Positions 11,346 to 25,328 of a stretch of DNA of 64,000 nucleotides are shown in pieces. This stretch comes from Rhopalosiphum padi (lineage: Eukaryota; Arthropoda; Insecta; Hemiptera; Aphididae). Every line of letters begins with the position of its first letter. Position 1 is the stretch's first letter. The notes below the pieces were generated by a model, which was not told where the DNA came from, did not search any database, and was given only the letters and a program-made list of their open reading frames with translations. The translations under genes and the position numbers were made by a program. Location of the stretch: assembly GCF_020882245.1 (NCBI RefSeq), contig NW_026869996.1, forward strand, positions 6,170,602 to 6,234,601, written 5' to 3'.

Positions 11346-14303
11346 GATTTAAAAATTCACCATCTTCCCACTTTAGTTAAATAAATGAAATTTTCACTTA
11401 AAATCTGCATGGTTTTATTAAATATACTTAAATACAATTTTTATATGTTAGATTTAAGTTAATAACCCCATAGGTACACCAGAAAACGTAATTTAACGTT
11501 CTAGGGGTAAAATATATCAATTTCCGCTCAGATTTAATAATTGACCCTTTTCCCACTACAATTAAATAAAAAAAATTTTCACTTTAAAACTAAAGAGCTT
11601 TTTAAATATATTAAATTACAATTTTTAAATATTAGATTTAAGTTAATAACCCCATAGGTGCACCAGAAAACGTTATTTTACGTTCTAGGGGTAAAATATA
11701 TCAATTTCCGCTCAGATTTAAAAATTCACCATCTTCCCACTTTAGTTAAATAAATGAAATTTTCACTTAAAATCTGCATGGTTTTATTAAATATACTTAA
11801 ATACAATTTTTATATGTTAGATTTAAGTTAATAACCCCATAGGTACACCAGAAAACGTAATTTAACGTTCTAGGGGTAAAATATTTCAATTTCCGCTCAG
11901 ATTTAATAATTGACCCTCTACCCACTACAATTAAATAAATTAAATTTTCACTTAAAATCTGCATAGTTTTATTTAATATACTTAATTACAATTTTTAAAT
12001 ATTAGATTTAAGTTAATAACCCCATAGGTGCACCAGAAAACATTATTTTACGTTCTAGGGGTAAAATATTTCAATTTCCGCTCAGATTTAATAATTGACC
12101 CTTTTCCCACAACAATTAAATAAAAAAAATTTTCACTTTAAAACTAAAGAGTTTTTTTAAATATATTAAATTACAATTTTTAAATATTAGATTTAGGTTA
12201 ATAACCCCATAGGTACACCAGAAAACGTAATTTAACGTTCTAGGGGTAAAATATATCAATTTCCGCTCAGATTTAATGATTGACCCTTTTCCCACTACAA
12301 TTAAATAAAAAAAATTTTCACTTTAAAACTAAAGAGTTTTTTTAAATATATTAAATTACAATTTTTAAATATTAGATTTAAGTTAATAACCCCATAGGTG
12401 CACCAGAAAACATTATTTTACGTTCTAGGGGTAAAATATTTCAATTTCCGCTCAGATTTAATAATTGACCCTTTTCCCACTAAAATAAAATAAAATAAAT
12501 TTGCACTTTAAAACTAAAGATTTTTTTTAAATATATTAAATTACAATTTTTAAATATTAGATTTAGGTTAATAACACCATAGGTGCACCAGAAAACGTTA
12601 TTTTACGTTCTAGGGGTAAAATATTTCAATTTCCGCTCAAATTTAAAAATTCACCATCTTCCCACTTTAGTTAAATAAATAAAATTTTCAATTAAAATCT
12701 GCGTGGTTTTATTAAATTTACTTAAATACAATTTTTATATGTTAGATTTAAGTTAATAACCCCATAGGTGCACCAGAAAACGTAATTTAACGTTCTAGGG
12801 GTAAAATATTTCAATTTCCGCTCAGATTTAAAAATTCACCATCTTCCCACTTTAGTTAAATAAATGAAATTTTCACTTAAAATCTGCATGGTTTTATTAA
12901 ATATACTTAAATACAATTTTTATATGTTAGATTTAAGTTAATAACCCCATAGGTACACCAGAAAACGTAATTTAACGTTCTAGGGGTAAAATATATCAAT
13001 TTCCGCTCAGATTTAATAATTGACCCTTTTCCCACTACAATTAAATAAAAAAAATTTTCTTTTTAAAACTAAAGAGTTTTTTTAAATATATTAAATTACA
13101 ATTTTTAAATATTAGATTTAAGTTAATAACCCCATAGGTGCACCAGAAAACATTATTTTACGTTCTAGGGGTAAAATATTTCAACTCCCGCTCAGATTTA
13201 ATAATTGACCCTTTTCCCACAACAATTAAATAAAAAAAATTTTCACTTTAAAACTAAAGAGTTTTTTTAAATATATTAAATTACAATTTTTAAATATTAG
13301 ATTTAGGTTAATAACACCATAGGTGCACCAGAAAACGTTATTTTACGTTCTAGGGGTAAAATATTTCAATTTCCGCTTAGATTTAAAAATTCACCATCTT
13401 CCCACTTTAGTTAAATAAATGAAATTTTCACTTAAAATCTGCATGGTTTTATTAAATATACTTAAATACAATTTTTATATGTTAGATTTAAGTTAATAAC
13501 CCCATAGGTACACCAGAAAACGTAATTTAACGTTCTAGGGGTAAAATATTTCAATTTCCGCTCAGATTTAATAATTGACCCTCTACCCACTACAATTAAA
13601 TAAATTAAATTTTCAGTTAAAATCTGCATAGTTTTATTTAATATACTTAATTACAATTTTTATATGTTAGATTTAAGTTAATAACCCCATAGGTACACCA
13701 GAAACCGCAATTTAACGTTCTAGGGGTAAAATATATCAATTTCCGCTCAGATTTAATAAATGACCCTCTTCCCATTACAATTAAATAAATGAAATTTTCA
13801 CTTAAAATCTGCATGGTTTTATTTAATATATTAAATACAATTTTTATATGTTAGATTTAAGTTAATACACCCATAGGTGCACCAGAAAACGTTATTTTAC
13901 GTTCTAGGGGTAAAATATTTCAATTTCCGCTCAGATTTAGTAAATGACCCTCTTCCCATTACAATTAAATAAATGAAATTTTCACTTAAAATCTGCATGG
14001 TTTTATTTAATATATTAAATTACAATTTTTAAATATTAGATTTAAGTTAATAACCCCATAGGTGCACCAGAAAACGTTATTTTACGTTCTAGGGGTAAAA
14101 TATTTCAATTTCCGCTCAGATTTAAAAATTCACCATCTTCCCACTTTAGTTAAATAAATGAAATTTTCACTTAAAATCTGCATGGTTTTATTAAATATAC
14201 TTAAATACAATTTTTATATGTTAGATTTAAGTTAATAACCCCATAGGTACACCAGAAAACGTAATTTAACGTTCTAGGGGTAAAATATTTCAATTTCCGC
14301 TCA
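11346..14303. repeat. 16-monomer tandem duplication, copy 1
   Basis: A 2,958-bp segment repeated immediately downstream. Anchors are GAGCTTTTTAAA at 11598 and 14556, and the CCGCTTAG K unit at 13377 and 16335, both exactly 2,958 bp apart. The start is a sub-monomer breakpoint inferred from the chimeric unit at 14239. It overlaps the end of block A2 by definition. Confidence 0.8.
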
Positions 14304-17300
14304 GATTTAAAAATTCACCATCTTCCCACTTTAGTTAAATAAATGAAATTTTCACTTAAAATCTGCATGGTTTTATTAAATATACTTAAATACAATTTTT
14401 ATATGTTAGATTTAAGTTAATAACCCCATAGGTACACCAGAAAACGTAATTTAACGTTCTAGGGGTAAAATATATCAATTTCCGCTCAGATTTAATAATT
14501 GACCCTTTTCCCACTACAATTAAATAAAAAAAATTTTCACTTTAAAACTAAAGAGCTTTTTAAATATATTAAATTACAATTTTTAAATATTAGATTTAAG
14601 TTAATAACCCCATAGGTGCACCAGAAAACGTTATTTTACGTTCTAGGGGTAAAATATATCAATTTCCGCTCAGATTTAAAAATTCACCATCTTCCCACTT
14701 TAGTTAAATAAATGAAATTTTCACTTAAAATCTGCATGGTTTTATTAAATATACTTAAATACAATTTTTATATGTTAGATTTAAGTTAATAACCCCATAG
14801 GTACACCAGAAAACGTAATTTAACGTTCTAGGGGTAAAATATTTCAATTTCCGCTCAGATTTAATAATTGACCCTCTACCCACTACAATTAAATAAATTA
14901 AATTTTCACTTAAAATCTGCATAGTTTTATTTAATATACTTAATTACAATTTTTAAATATTAGATTTAAGTTAATAACCCCATAGGTGCACCAGAAAACA
15001 TTATTTTACGTTCTAGGGGTAAAATATTTCAATTTCCGCTCAGATTTAATAATTGACCCTTTTCCCACAACAATTAAATAAAAAAAATTTTCACTTTAAA
15101 ACTAAAGAGTTTTTTTAAATATATTAAATTACAATTTTTAAATATTAGATTTAGGTTAATAACCCCATAGGTACACCAGAAAACGTAATTTAACGTTCTA
15201 GGGGTAAAATATATCAATTTCCGCTCAGATTTAATGATTGACCCTTTTCCCACTACAATTAAATAAAAAAAATTTTCACTTTAAAACTAAAGAGTTTTTT
15301 TAAATATATTAAATTACAATTTTTAAATATTAGATTTAAGTTAATAACCCCATAGGTGCACCAGAAAACATTATTTTACGTTCTAGGGGTAAAATATTTC
15401 AATTTCCGCTCAGATTTAATAATTGACCCTTTTCCCACTAAAATAAAATAAAATAAATTTGCACTTTAAAACTAAAGATTTTTTTTAAATATATTAAATT
15501 ACAATTTTTAAATATTAGATTTAGGTTAATAACACCATAGGTGCACCAGAAAACGTTATTTTACGTTCTAGGGGTAAAATATTTCAATTTCCGCTCAAAT
15601 TTAAAAATTCACCATCTTCCCACTTTAGTTAAATAAATGAAATTTTCAATTAAAATCTGCGTGGTTTTATTAAATTTACTTAAATACAATTTTTATATGT
15701 TAGATTTAAGTTAATAACCCCATAGGTGCACCAGAAAACGTAATTTAACGTTCTAGGGGTAAAATATTTCAATTTCCGCTCAGATTTAAAAATTCACCAT
15801 CTTCCCACTTTAGTTAAATAAATGAAATTTTCACTTAAAATCTGCATGGTTTTATTAAATATACTTAAATACAATTTTTATATGTTAGATTTAAGTTAAT
15901 AACCCCATAGGTACACCAGAAAACGTAATTTAACGTTCTAGGGGTAAAATATATCAATTTCCGCTCAGATTTAATAATTGACCCTTTTCCCACTACAATT
16001 AAATAAAAAAAATTTTCTTTTTAAAACTAAAGAGTTTTTTTAAATATATTAAATTACAATTTTTAAATATTAGATTTAAGTTAATAACCCCATAGGTGCA
16101 CCAGAAAACATTATTTTACGTTCTAGGGGTAAAATATTTCAACTTCCGCTCAGATTTAATAATTGACCCTTTTCCCACAACAATTAAATAAAAAAAATTT
16201 TCACTTTAAAACTAAAGAGTTTTTTTAAATATATTAAATTACAATTTTTAAATATTAGATTTAGGTTAATAACACCATAGGTGCACCAGAAAACGTTATT
16301 TTACGTTCTAGGGGTAAAATATTTCAATTTCCGCTTAGATTTAAAAATTCACCATCTTCCCACTTTAGTTAAATAAATGAAATTTTCACTTAAAATCTGC
16401 ATGGTTTTATTAAATATACTTAAATACAATTTTTATATGTTAGATTTAAGTTAATAACCCCATAGGTACACCAGAAAACGTAATTTAACGTTCTAGGGGT
16501 AAAATATTTCAATTTCCGCTCAGATTTAATAATTGACCCTCTACCCACTACAATTAAATAAATTAAATTTTCAGTTAAAATCTGCATAGTTTTATTTAAT
16601 ATACTTAATTACAATTTTTATATGTTAGATTTAAGTTAATAACCCCATAGGTACACCAGAAACCGCAATTTAACGTTCTAGGGGTAAAATATATCAATTT
16701 CCGCTCAGATTTAATAAATGACCCTCTTCCCATTACAATTAAATAAATGAAATTTTCACTTAAAATCTGCATGGTTTTATTTAATATATTAAATACAATT
16801 TTTATATGTTAGATTTAAGTTAATACACCCATAGGTGCACCAGAAAACGTTATTTTACGTTCTAGGGGTAAAATATTTCAATTTCCGCTCAGATTTAGTA
16901 AATGACCCTCTTCCCATTACAATTAAATAAATGAAATTTTCACTTAAAATCTGCATGGTTTTATTTAATATATTAAATTACAATTTTTAAATATTAGATT
17001 TAAGTTAATAACCCCATAGGTGCACCAGAAAACGTTATTTTACGTTCTAGGGGTAAAATATTTCAATTTCCGCTCAGATTTAAAAATTCACCATCTTCCC
17101 ACTTTAGTTAAATAAATGAAATTTTCACTTAAAATCTGCATGGTTTTATTAAATATACTTAAATACAATTTTTATATGTTAGATTTAAGTTAATAACCCC
17201 ATAGGTACACCAGAAAACGTAATTTAACGTTCTAGGGGTAAAATATTTCAATTTCCGCTCAGATTTAATAATTGACCCTCTACCCACTACAATTAAATAA

Positions 17301-19844
17301 ATTAAATTTTCACTTAAAATCTGCATAGTTTTATTTAATATACTTAATTACAATTTTTATATGTTAGATTTAAGTTAATAAACCCATAGGTGCACCAGAA
17401 AACGTTATTTTACGTTCTAGGGGTAAAATATTTCAATTTCCGCTCAGATTTAGTAAATGACCCTCTTCCCACTACAATTAAATAAATGAAATTTTCACTT
17501 AAAATCTGCATAGTTTTATTTAATATACTTAATTACAATTTTTATATGTTAGGTTTAAGTTAATAACCCCATAGGTACACCAGAAAACGTAATTTAACGT
17601 TCTAGGGGTAAAATATATCAATTTCCGCTCAGATTTAATAATTGACCCTTTTCCCACTACAATTAAATAAAAAAAATTTTCAATTTAAAACTAAAGAGTT
17701 TTTTTAAATATATTAAATTACAATTTTTATATGTTAGATTTAAGTTAATAACCCCATAGGTGCACCAGAAAACGTAATTTACGTTCTAGGGGTAAAATAT
17801 TTCAATTTCCGCTCAGATTTAAAAATTCACCATCTTCCCACTTTAGTTAAATAAATGAAATTTTCACTTAAAATCTGCATGGTTTTATTAAATATACTTA
17901 AATACAATTTTTATATGTTAGATTTAAGTTAATAACCCCATAGGTACACCAGAAAACGTAATTTAACGTTCTAGGGGTAAAATATTTCAATTTCCGCTTA
18001 GATTTAAAAATTCACCATCTTCCCACTTTAGTTAAATAAATGAAATTTTCACTTAAAATCTGCATGGTTTTATTAAATATACTTAAATACAATTTTTATA
18101 TGTTAGATTTAAGTTAATAACCCCATAGGTACACCAGAAAACGTAATTTAACGTTCTAGGGGTAAAATATATCAATTTCCGCTCAGATTTAATAATTGAC
18201 CCTTTTCCCACTATAATTAAATAAAAAAAATTTTCACTTTAAAACTAAAGAGCTTTTTAAATATATTAAATTACAATTTTTAAATATTAGATTTAGGTTA
18301 ATAACCCCATAGGTACACCAGAAAACGTAATTTAACGTTCTAGGGGTAAAATATTTCAATTTCCGCTCAGATTTAATAATTGACCCTCTACCCACTACAA
18401 TTAAATAAATTAAATTTTCACTTAAAATCTGCATAGTTTTATTTAATATACTTAATTACAATTTTTAAATATTAGATTTAAGTTAATAACCCCATAGGTG
18501 CACCAGAAAACATTATTTTACGTTCTAGGGGTAAAATATTTCAATTTCCGCTCAGATTTAATAATTGACCCTTTTCCCACAACAATTAAATAAAAAAAAT
18601 TTTCACTTTAAAACTAAAGAGTTTTTTTAAATATATTAAATTACAATTTTTAAATATTAGATTTAGGTTAATAACCCCATAGGTACACCAGAAAACGTAA
18701 TTTAACGTTCTAGGGGTAAAATATATCAATTTCCGCTCAGATTTAATGATTGACCCTTTTCCCACTACAATTAAATAAAAAAAATTTTCACTTTAAAACT
18801 AAAGAGTTTTTTTAAATATATTAAATTACAATTTTTAAATATTAGATTTAAGTTAATAACCCCATAGGTGCACCAGAAAACATTATTTTACGTTCTAGGG
18901 GTAAAATATTTCAATTTCCGCTCAGATTTAATAATTGACCCTTTTCCCACTAAAATAAAATAAAATAAATTTGCACTTTAAAACTAATGATTTTTTTTAA
19001 ATATATTAAATTACAATTTTTAAATATTAGATTTAGGTTAATAACACCATAGGTGCACCAGAAAACGTTATTTTACGTTCCAGGGGTAAAATATTTCAAT
19101 TTCCGCTCAAATTTAAAAATTCACCATCTTCCCACTTTAGTTAAATAAATGAAATTTTCAATTAAAATCTGCATGGTTTTATTAAATTTACTTAAATACA
19201 ATTTTTATATGTTAGATTTAAGTTAATAACCCCATAGGTGCACCAGAAAACGTAATTTAACGTTCTAGGGGTAAAATATTTCAATTTCCGCTCAGATTTA
19301 AAAATTCACCATCTTCCCACTTTAGTTAAATAAATGAAATTTTCACTTAAAATCTGCATGGTTTTATTAAATATACTTAAATACAATTTTTATATGTTAG
19401 ATTTAAGTTAATAACCCCATAGGTACACCAGAAAACGTAAATTAACGTTCTAGGGGTAAAATATATCAATTTCCGCTCAGATTTAATAATTGACCCTTTT
19501 CCCACTACAATTAAATAAAAAAAATTTTCACTTTAAAACTAAAGAGTTTTTTTTAAATATATTAAATTACAATTTTTATATGTTAGATTTAAGTTAATAA
19601 CCCCATAGGTGCACCAGAAAACGTAATTTACGTTCTAGGGGTAAAATATTTCAATTTCCGCTCAGATTTAAAAATTCACCATCTTCCCACTTTAGTTAAA
19701 TAAATGAAATTTTCACTTAAAATCTGCATGGTTTTATTAAATATACTTAAATACAATTTTTATATGTTAGATTTAAGTTAATAACCCCATAGGTGCACCA
19801 GAAAACGTAATTTACGTTCTAGGGGTAAAATATTTCAATTTCCG
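14300..19844. repeat. 30-monomer tandem duplication, copy 1
   Basis: 5,545 bp whose order recurs directly downstream: GAGCTTTTTAAA at 14556 and 20101, CCGCTTAG at 16335 and 21880, GAAACCGCAA at 16660 and 22205. It contains the whole second 16-monomer copy plus about 2.6 kb to its right. That right part includes a CAATTTAAAAC unit at 17681, which matches 23042. Confidence 0.8.
14304..17261. repeat. 16-monomer tandem duplication, copy 2
   Basis: The second 2,958-bp copy, also alignable to A1 at an offset of 11,094 bp. The A1-like order continues past its end to about 17.6 kb. GAAACCGCAA at about 16660 is the third of four occurrences of that private variant (about 5567, 13703, 16660 and 22205), showing common descent of all these segments. 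Confidence 0.8.
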
Positions 19845-22800
19845 CTCAGATTTAAAAATTCACCATCTTCCCACTTTAGTTAAATAAATGAAATTTTCAC
19901 TTAAAATCTGCATGGTTTTATTAAATATACTTAAATACAATTTTTATATGTTAGATTTAAGTTAATAACCCCATAGGTACACCAGAAAACGTAATTTAAC
20001 GTTCTAGGGGTAAAATATATCAATTTCCGCTCAGATTTAATAATTGACCCTTTTCCCACTACAATTAAATAAAAAAAATTTTCACTTTAAAACTAAAGAG
20101 CTTTTTAAATATATTAAATTACAATTTTTAAATATTAGATTTAAGTTAATAACCCCATAGGTGCACCAGAAAACGTTATTTTACGTTCTAGGGGTAAAAT
20201 ATATCAATTTCCGCTCAGATTTAAAAATTCACCATCTTCCCACTTTAGTTAAATAAATGAAATTTTCACTTAAAATCTGCATGGTTTTATTAAATATACT
20301 TAAATACAATTTTTATATGTTAGATTTAAGTTAATAACCCCATAGGTACACCAGAAAACGTAATTTAACGTTCTAGGGGTAAAATATTTCAATTTCCGCT
20401 CAGATTTAATAATTGACCCTCTACCCACTACAATTAAATAAATTAAATTTTCACTTAAAATCTGCATAGTTTTATTTAATATACTTAATTACAATTTTTA
20501 AATATTAGATTTAAGTTAATAACCCCATAGGTGCACCAGAAAACATTATTTTACGTTCTAGGGGTAAAATATTTCAATTTCCGCTCAGATTTAATAATTG
20601 ACCCTTTTCCCACAACAATTAAATAAAAAAAATTTTCACTTTAAAACTAAAGAGTTTTTTTAAATATATTAAATTACAATTTTTAAATATTAGATTTAGG
20701 TTAATAACCCCATAGGTACACCAGAAAACGTAATTTAACGTTCTAGGGGTAAAATATATCAATTTCCGCTCAGATTTAATGATTGACCCTTTTCCCACTA
20801 CAATTAAATAAAAAAAATTTTCACTTTAAAACTAAAGAGTTTTTTTAAATATATTAAATTACAATTTTTAAATATTAGATTTAAGTTAATAACCCCATAG
20901 GTGCACCAGAAAACATTATTTTACGTTCTAGGGGTAAAATATTTCAATTTCCGCTCAGATTTAATAATTGACCCTTTTCCCACTAAAATAAAATAAAATA
21001 AATTTGCACTTTAAAACTAAAGATTTTTTTTAAATATATTAAATTACAATTTTTAAATATTAGATTTAGGTTAATAACACCATAGGTGCACCAGAAAACG
21101 TTATTTTACGTTCTAGGGGTAAAATATTTCAATTTCCGCTCAAATTTAAAAATTCACCATCTTCCCACTTTAGTTAAATAAATGAAATTTTCAATTAAAA
21201 TCTGCGTGGTTTTATTAAATTTACTTAAATACAATTTTTATATGTTAGATTTAAGTTAATAACCCCATAGGTGCACCAGAAAACGTAATTTAACGTTCTA
21301 GGGGTAAAATATTTCAATTTCCGCTCAGATTTAAAAATTCACCATCTTCCCACTTTAGTTAAATAAATGAAATTTTCACTTAAAATCTGCATGGTTTTAT
21401 TAAATATACTTAAATACAATTTTTATATGTTAGATTTAAGTTAATAACCCCATAGGTACACCAGAAAACGTAATTTAACGTTCTAGGGGTAAAATATATC
21501 AATTTCCGCTCAGATTTAATAATTGACCCTTTTCCCACTACAATTAAATAAAAAAAATTTTCTTTTTAAAACTAAAGAGTTTTTTTAAATATATTAAATT
21601 ACAATTTTTAAATATTAGATTTAAGTTAATAACCCCATAGGTGCACCAGAAAACATTATTTTACGTTCTAGGGGTAAAATATTTCAACTTCCGCTCAGAT
21701 TTAATAATTGACCCTTTTCCCACAACAATTAAATAAAAAAAATTTTCACTTTAAAACTAAAGAGTTTTTTTAAATATATTAAATTACAATTTTTAAATAT
21801 TAGATTTAGGTTAATAACACCATAGGTGCACCAGAAAACGTTATTTTACGTTCTAGGGGTAAAATATTTCAATTTCCGCTTAGATTTAAAAATTCACCAT
21901 CTTCCCACTTTAGTTAAATAAATGAAATTTTCACTTAAAATCTGCATGGTTTTATTAAATATACTTAAATACAATTTTTATATGTTAGATTTAAGTTAAT
22001 AACCCCATAGGTACACCAGAAAACGTAATTTAACGTTCTAGGGGTAAAATATTTCAATTTCCGCTCAGATTTAATAATTGACCCTCTACCCACTACAATT
22101 AAATAAATTAAATTTTCAGTTAAAATCTGCATAGTTTTATTTAATATACTTAATTACAATTTTTATATGTTAGATTTAAGTTAATAACCCCATAGGTACA
22201 CCAGAAACCGCAATTTAACGTTCTAGGGGTAAAATATATCAATTTCCGCTCAGATTTAATAAATGACCCTCTTCCCATTACAATTAAATAAATGAAATTT
22301 TCACTTAAAATCTGCATGGTTTTATTTAATATATTAAATTACAATTTTTAAATATTAGATTTAAGTTAATAACCCCATAGGTGCACCAGAAAACGTTATT
22401 TTACGTTCTAGGGGTAAAATATTTCAATTTCCGCTCAGATTTAAAAATTCACCATCTTCCCACTTTAGTTAAATAAATGAAATTTTCACTTAAAATCTGC
22501 ATGGTTTTATTAAATATACTTAAATACAATTTTTATATGTTAGATTTAAGTTAATAACCCCATAGGTACACCAGAAAACGTAATTTAACGTTCTAGGGGT
22601 AAAATATTTCAATTTCCGCTCAGATTTAATAATTGACCCTCTACCCACTACAATTAAATAAATTAAATTTTCACTTAAAATCTGCATAGTTTTATTTAAT
22701 ATACTTAATTACAATTTTTATATGTTAGATTTAAGTTAATAAACCCATAGGTGCACCAGAAAACGTTATTTTACGTTCTAGGGGTAAAATATTTCAATTT

Positions 22801-25205
22801 CCGCTCAGATTTAGTAAATGACCCTCTTCCCACTACAATTAAATAAATGAAATTTTCACTTAAAATCTGCATAGTTTTATTTAATATACTTAATTACAAT
22901 TTTTATATGTTAGGTTTAAGTTAATAACCCCATAGGTACACCAGAAAACGTAATTTAACGTTCTAGGGGTAAAATATATCAATTTCCGCTCAGATTTAAT
23001 AATTGACCCTTTTCCCACTACAATTAAATAAAAAAAATTTTCAATTTAAAACTAAAGAGTTTTTTTAAATATATTAAATTACAATTTTTATATGTTAGAT
23101 TTAAGTTAATAACCCCATAGGTGCACCAGAAAACGTAATTTACGTTCTAGGGGTAAAATATTTCAATTTCCGCTCAGATTTAAAAATTCACCATCTTCCC
23201 ACTTTAGTTAAATAAATGAAATTTTCACTTAAAATCTGCATGGTTTTATTAAATATACTTAAATACAATTTTTATATGTTAGATTTAAGTTAATAACCCC
23301 ATAGGTACACCAGAAAACGTAATTTAACGTTCTAGGGGTAAAATATTTCAATTTCCGCTTAGATTTAAAAATTCACCATCTTCCCACTTTAGTTAAATAA
23401 ATGAAATTTTCACTTAAAATCTGCATGGTTTTATTAAATATACTTAAATACAATTTTTATATGTTAGATTTAAGTTAATAACCCCATAGGTGCACCAGAA
23501 AACGTAATTTAACGTTCTAGGGGTAAAATATATCAATTTCCGCTCAGATTTAATAATTGACCCTTTTCCCACTATAATTAAATAAAAAAAATTTTCACTT
23601 TAAAACTAAAGAGCTTTTTAAATATATTAAATTACAATTTTTAAATATTAGATTTAGGTTAATAACCCCATAGGTACACCAGAAAACGTAATTTAACGTT
23701 CTAGGGGTAAAATATTTCAATTTCCGCTCAGATTTAATAATTGACCCTCTACCCACTACAATTAAATAAATTAAATTTTCACTTAAAATCTGCATAGTTT
23801 TATTTAATATACTTAATTACAATTTTTAAATATTAGATTTAAGTTAATAACCCCATAGGTGCACCAGAAAACATTATTTTACTTTCTAGGGGTAAAATAT
23901 TTCAATTTCCGCTCAGATTTAATAATTGACCCTTTTCCCACAACAATTAAATAAAAAAAATTTTCACTTTAAAACTAAAGAGTTTTTTTAAATATATTAA
24001 ATTACAATTTTTAAATATTAGATTTAGGTTAATAACCCCATAGGTACACCAGAAAACGTAATTTAACGTTCTAGGGGTAAAATATATCAATTTCCGCTCA
24101 GATTTAATGATTGACCCTTTTCCCACTACAATTAAATAAAAAAAATTTTCACTTTAAAACTAAAGAGTTTTTTTAAATATATTAAATTACAATTTTTAAA
24201 TATTAGATTTAAGTTAATAACCCCATAGGTGCACCAGAAAACATTATTTTACGTTCTAGGGGTAAAATATTTCAATTTCCGCTCAGATTTAATAATTGAC
24301 CCTTTTCCCACTAAAATAAAATAAAATAAATTTGCACTTTAAAACTAAAGATTTTTTTTAAATATATTAAATTACAATTTTTAAATATTAGATTTAGGTT
24401 AATAACACCATAGGTGCACCAGAAAACGTTATTTTACATTCCAGGGGTAAAATATTTCAATTTCCGCTCAAATTTAAAAATTCACCATCTTCCCACTTTA
24501 GTTAAATAAATGAAATTTTCAATTAAAATCTGCATGGTTTTATTAAATTTACTTAAATACAATTTTTATATGTTAGATTTAAGTTAATAACCCCATAGGT
24601 GCACCAGAAAACGTAATTTAACGTTCTAGGGGTAAAATATTTCAATTTCCGCTCAGATTTAAAAATTCACCATCTTCCCACTTTAGTTAAATAAATGAAA
24701 TTTTCACTTAAAATCTGCATGGTTTTATTAAATATACTTAAATACAATTTTTATATGTTAGATTTAAGTTAATAACCCCATAGGTACACCAGAAAACGTA
24801 AATTAACGTTCTAGGGGTAAAATATATCAATTTCCGCTCAGATTTAATAATTGACCCTTTTCCCACTACAATTAAATAAAAAAAATTTTCACTTTAAAAC
24901 TAAAGAGTTTTTTTAAATATATTAAAATACAATTTTTATATGTTAGATTTAAGTTAATAACCCCATAGGTGCACCAGAAAACGTAATTTACGTTCTAGGG
25001 GTAAAATATTTCAATTTCCGCTCAGATTTAAAAATTCACCATCTTCCCACTTTAGTTAAATAAATGAAATTTTCACTTAAAATCTGCATGGTTTTATTAA
25101 ATATACTTAAATACAATTTTTATATGTTAGATTTAAGTTAATAACCCCATAGGTGCACCAGAAAACGTAATTTAACGTTCTAGGGGTAAAATATTTCAAT
25201 TTCCG
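19845..25205. repeat. 30-monomer tandem duplication, copy 2, one unit lost
   Basis: The offset to copy 1 is 5,545 bp up to about 22.33 kb and 5,361 bp afterwards, a loss of 184 bp, or one monomer. The missing unit is the M monomer of about 16817-17000. Private changes here include ACTTTCTAGG near 23881. Shared rarities such as TTCCAGGGG (19081, 24442) and GTAAATTAACG confirm the pairing. The match fades at about 25.16-25.2 kb. Confidence 0.8.
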
Positions 25206-25328
25206 CTCAGATTTAAAAATTCACCATCTTCCACTTTAGTTAAATAAATGAAATTTTCACTTAAAATCTGCATGGTTTTATTAAATATACTTAAATACAA
25301 TTTTTATATGTTAGATTTAAGTTAATAA
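25206..25328. repeat. Junction K monomer between domains
   Basis: The remainder of a K unit with CTTCCACTTTAG (one C missing). This is the first appearance of a variant that recurs near 31.88, 34.66, 36.70, 40.77, 43.55, 50.75, 53.53 and 57.23 kb, so the right-hand domain style begins here. Confidence 0.6.

Larger units (their letters stand above)
6473..14303. repeat. HOR block A2, second copy of A1, expanded
   Basis: This matches A1 at offset 6,286 bp up to about 9.2 kb and at offset 8,136 bp from about 11.1 kb to 14.3 kb. The difference, 1,850 bp, is exactly ten monomers and corresponds to an internal tandem duplication. The block ends inside the monomer starting at 14239. The left part of that monomer matches the A1 unit at 6103, but its right half switches to class K. 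Confidence 0.8.

Noticed and set aside
187..14303. The A1/A2 duplication as a pure assembly artefact
   Set aside because: The second copy has its own substitutions and an extra 1,850 bp, which argues for a real duplication, although reads are needed to be certain.
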